Assembly (NCBI GenBank): GCA_027483065.1 | Contig: JAIXVI010000114.1 | Location: 1 to 46,668 of the forward strand | DNA from: Planctomycetaceae bacterium | Lineage (GTDB): Bacteria > Planctomycetota > Phycisphaerae > Phycisphaerales > SM1A02 | Direction of reading: 5' to 3' | Length of the DNA stretch: 46,668 nucleotides | Shown here: piece by piece, positions 44,557 to 46,668 of the stretch | Position numbering within the stretch: the first letter of the stretch is position 1 | Layout: every line of letters starts with the position of its first letter | Made by a program: the position numbers and the translations under genes | Notes under the pieces: model-generated | Told to the model about the DNA's origin: nothing | Databases searched by the model: none | What the model saw: only the letters and a program-made list of their open reading frames with translations

Positions 44557-46634
44557 GCGCAACGACCGATGATGCGCGAACCCGCATGCGAAATCAGATG
44601 GTCGAGCGGCAAGTTCGCGCGCGCGGTGTTGAAGATCCTCGCGTTCTTCAAGCGATGCGCGATACACCTCGCGATCGATTCGTTCCATCACGACTCGCCG
44701 ATCTCGCGTACGAAGATGCGCCACTTCCGATCGAAGAGGGCCAGACGATTTCGCAGCCCTACATCGTCGGGCTCATGCTTGAAGCGGCGCATATCAAGTC
44801 AAGCGATCGCGTACTCGAGATCGGTGCGGGGAGCGGTTATGCCGCCGCTGTCATGTCGCTGCTCGCGAAAGAAGTCCTCGCGATTGAGCGGTTTCCCTCA
44901 CTGGTCGCATTGGCACAAGCGCGACTTGAAGCGCTTGATCGTGCGAACGTCTCGGTGATACAGGGCGACGGAACGCTCGGAGCAGCCGATCATGCGCCTT
45001 TCGATGCCATCATCGTGTCGGCGGGTGCGCCGGAGGTACCGCCTTCGCTCCTCGCGCAACTCGCCATTGGCGGACGACTCGTCATTCCTGTTGGGCACGA
45101 TGCTCGCTCTCAGGAGCTCGTGGTCATTGAGAAAACTGCAGATCATCACTTTGATCGAAGATCACTTGGACATGTGCAATTCGTCCCACTCGTCGGGACG
45201 GAAGGTTGGACTTCCGAGGGCGCGGCCGTTGCGATGCGACGTTCGTCGCTCGACCTTCGTCTCGGCAGCCGCGACCGTGCAAAAATCGCACGGGTCATCG
45301 CAGATTCGTGTGAACCATTCAGCGACGTTCGACACGCGCCGCTCGATCCGATCCTGAGACGCATCGGACAGTCACGCATCGTGCTGATCGGCGAGTCGAC
45401 GCATGGCACCAGCGAGTTCTATCGCCTTCGTGCCCGGATCACCGCCGCGCTCGTCGCGCGTGCAGGATTCAAAGTGATCGGAATCGAAGCCGATTGGCCT
45501 GATACCGCGGCCGTCGACCGCACGGTGCGCAAGCGTCCCGCAAGCCCATTACGTGAGCCCATGTATGCGCGCTTTCCAACCTGGATGTGGCGCAACGCAG
45601 AGATGCAAGAGTTTGTTTCGTGGCTCGCGCGCAGAAATGCGACGCTTGATCCGGCCGCGCGGGCCGGCATCCATGGGCTCGATGTCTATGGCCTCAACAA
45701 TTCGATTGGCGCCGTCATCGACTATCTCGCCCGCGTGGATCCGTTCGCTGCGGAGCAGGCACGCGAACGGTACGCATGCTTCTCACCGTGGGAGCGAGAT
45801 CCGAGCGTCTGGGGACGCGCCGCCGCGGTCGGACTCGCGCCGACCTGTGAGCATGAGGCGGTTGCGACGCTCAAGTCACTGCTTGAAGAGCGACTTCGCT
45901 ACTCACGTGATGATGGCGATGCCTTCTTTGATGCGGCGCGCAGCGCGACGGTGGTCGGTGAGGCCGAAAAGTACTACCGCGCGATGTACCGAAGCAGTCG
46001 GGAGTCTTGGAATATTCGCGACAGGCATATGTTCGAAACGCTCATGGCGCTACTCGAACATCGCGGTTCGGATACGCGTGCTGTCATTTGGGCGCACAAC
46101 TCCCACGTGGGAAATGCAGCAGCCACCGAGATGGGCGCGCACGGCGAAATCAATCTCGGCCAACTGGTCCGTGAACGATTTGGAAATCAGGCGTATCTCA
46201 TTGGCTTCGGAACCGATCAGGGCACCGTCGCCGCGGCAACCAACTGGGATGCACCCATGGAAGTGAAGGAGATCCGTCCTTCACATGAAGATAGTTACGA
46301 GCGCATCCTGCACGAAGCATGTCGAATGCTCCCCGCACCATCGAACGCGTTCTTCCTGCCACTCAGGGCTGCACATGCGTTGCCCGCTCGTACCGAGTTG
46401 CTCCATCCACGATTGGAACGAGCCATTGGCGTGGTCTACCGGCCCGAAACAGAACTCGTGAGCCACTACTTCGAGGCAACTCTTCCAGCGCAATTCGACG
46501 AGTACATTTGGATCGATCGAACGACGGCAGTGCTGCCCACGGACGCTCCGCCGACAGGCGAATACGAGTCCGAGGCAGCGCGATCTCAAGCTGGTGTTGA
46601 TGCGATTCCAGATACCTATCCGTTCGGACTCTGA
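44553..46634 (+). CDS. Protein-L-isoaspartate O-methyltransferase fused to an erythromycin-esterase-type domain
   Basis: A 693-residue two-domain protein. Residues 10-215 are a complete Pcm methyltransferase: QTISQPYIVGLMLEAA, the SAM motif VLEIGAGSGYAAAV (87-100), VIQGDGTLG and DAIIVSAGAPEVPPSLL. It would methylate isoaspartyl residues of damaged proteins. Residues about 260-690 are an erythromycin-esterase (EreA-like) domain, with IVLIGESTHGTSEFYRLRA (276-294), GIEADWPDT, WNIRDRHMFETLMALL and VIWAHNSHVGNA. Such fusions are known in bacteria and are not evidence of antibiotic resistance; the hydrolase substrate is unknown. It overlaps the preceding gene by ATGA. The domain assignments are firm; a role in protein repair under stress is an inference. 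Confidence 0.9.
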   Translation: MSATTDDARTRMRNQMVERQVRARGVEDPRVLQAMRDTPRDRFVPSRLADLAYEDAPLPIEEGQTISQPYIVGLMLEAAHIKSSDRVLEIGAGSGYAAAVMSLLAKEVLAIERFPSLVALAQARLEALDRANVSVIQGDGTLGAADHAPFDAIIVSAGAPEVPPSLLAQLAIGGRLVIPVGHDARSQELVVIEKTADHHFDRRSLGHVQFVPLVGTEGWTSEGAAVAMRRSSLDLRLGSRDRAKIARVIADSCEPFSDVRHAPLDPILRRIGQSRIVLIGESTHGTSEFYRLRARITAALVARAGFKVIGIEADWPDTAAVDRTVRKRPASPLREPMYARFPTWMWRNAEMQEFVSWLARRNATLDPAARAGIHGLDVYGLNNSIGAVIDYLARVDPFAAEQARERYACFSPWERDPSVWGRAAAVGLAPTCEHEAVATLKSLLEERLRYSRDDGDAFFDAARSATVVGEAEKYYRAMYRSSRESWNIRDRHMFETLMALLEHRGSDTRAVIWAHNSHVGNAAATEMGAHGEINLGQLVRERFGNQAYLIGFGTDQGTVAAATNWDAPMEVKEIRPSHEDSYERILHEACRMLPAPSNAFFLPLRAAHALPARTELLHPRLERAIGVVYRPETELVSHYFEATLPAQFDEYIWIDRTTAVLPTDAPPTGEYESEAARSQAGVDAIPDTYPFGL

Positions 46635-46668
46635 AACGCGCTCGCGCACGCAGTTCGACCAGCCATAC

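Noticed and set aside
44553-46634. Macrolide resistance gene
   Set aside because: The EreA-like domain is fused to a methyltransferase and belongs to a broad superfamily; the sequence gives no reason to claim resistance.

Overview
The window is about 46.7 kb of GC-rich bacterial DNA, densely packed with roughly 33 protein genes on both strands. I found no rRNA, tRNA, CRISPR array, transposase, integrase or phage structural gene. Three features point to a planctomycete, most likely a Phycisphaerales-type bacterium: exported proteins end in paired calcium-loop tails of the form D-x-N-x-D-G ... DLxxLLxxWG, there is an FG-GAP/VCBS surface protein, and there is a monomeric isocitrate dehydrogenase. 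This taxonomic call is an inference; no marker gene is present.

Layout. Positions 1-5 kb hold an L-serine dehydratase, two lipoproteins (one a beta-propeller) and an exported propeller protein with a dockerin-like tail. From 5 to 11 kb lie a small membrane protein, a TerC-type protein, a three-gene run (MFS transporter, DUF1801 protein, ROK sugar kinase), a DoxX-type protein and a zinc-ribbon membrane protein whose start lies in a 13-bp ATG-bearing repeat. From 10.9 to 19.3 kb on the minus strand is a tightly overlapping seven-gene operon: acyl carrier protein, AMP-forming ligase, class II amidotransferase/asparagine synthase, NAD-synthase-like ATP pyrophosphatase, an SGNH-like exported protein and two alpha/beta-hydrolase-fold proteins with non-serine nucleophile elbows. 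From 19.6 to 30 kb follow an AbgT-type transporter, an unidentified 483-residue protein, monomeric isocitrate dehydrogenase, a DinB-like protein, a secreted SGNH hydrolase with a dockerin-like tail and a DEAD-box RNA helicase. From 30.2 to 35.5 kb is a polysaccharide set: glycosyltransferase, NAD-dependent epimerase/reductase and WbpL/WecA-type phosphosugar transferase in one overlapping plus-strand operon, facing a WbpM/FlaA1-type 4,6-dehydratase. From 36 to 43.3 kb (minus strand) are the FG-GAP protein, a second copy of the SGNH-like protein, and a sensor kinase/LuxR-type regulator pair closed by a clear intrinsic terminator. From 43.5 to 46.6 kb (plus strand) is a three-gene operon: a small unknown protein, a host-attachment-family protein and an isoaspartate methyltransferase fused to an erythromycin-esterase-type domain.

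How the genes may work together. The four polysaccharide genes can be read as a short route to an undecaprenyl-linked N-acetylated 6-deoxyhexosamine and its extension. The seven-gene operon resembles the gene set that accompanies exosortase-A exopolysaccharide loci in other bacteria (ACP, AMP ligase, amidotransferase, two hydrolases), but it has no exosortase nearby and carries an NAD-synthase-like enzyme plus an SGNH-like protein. It is the best candidate here for an undescribed system, possibly one that activates an acyl or amino-acyl group on a carrier protein and builds amide or amidine modifications on an envelope glycan. Two further window-wide patterns stand out. Short tandem arrays, mostly of 12-bp units and each of a different sequence, sit at gene boundaries. 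Small GC-rich hairpins without T-tracts lie at all five convergent gene junctions.
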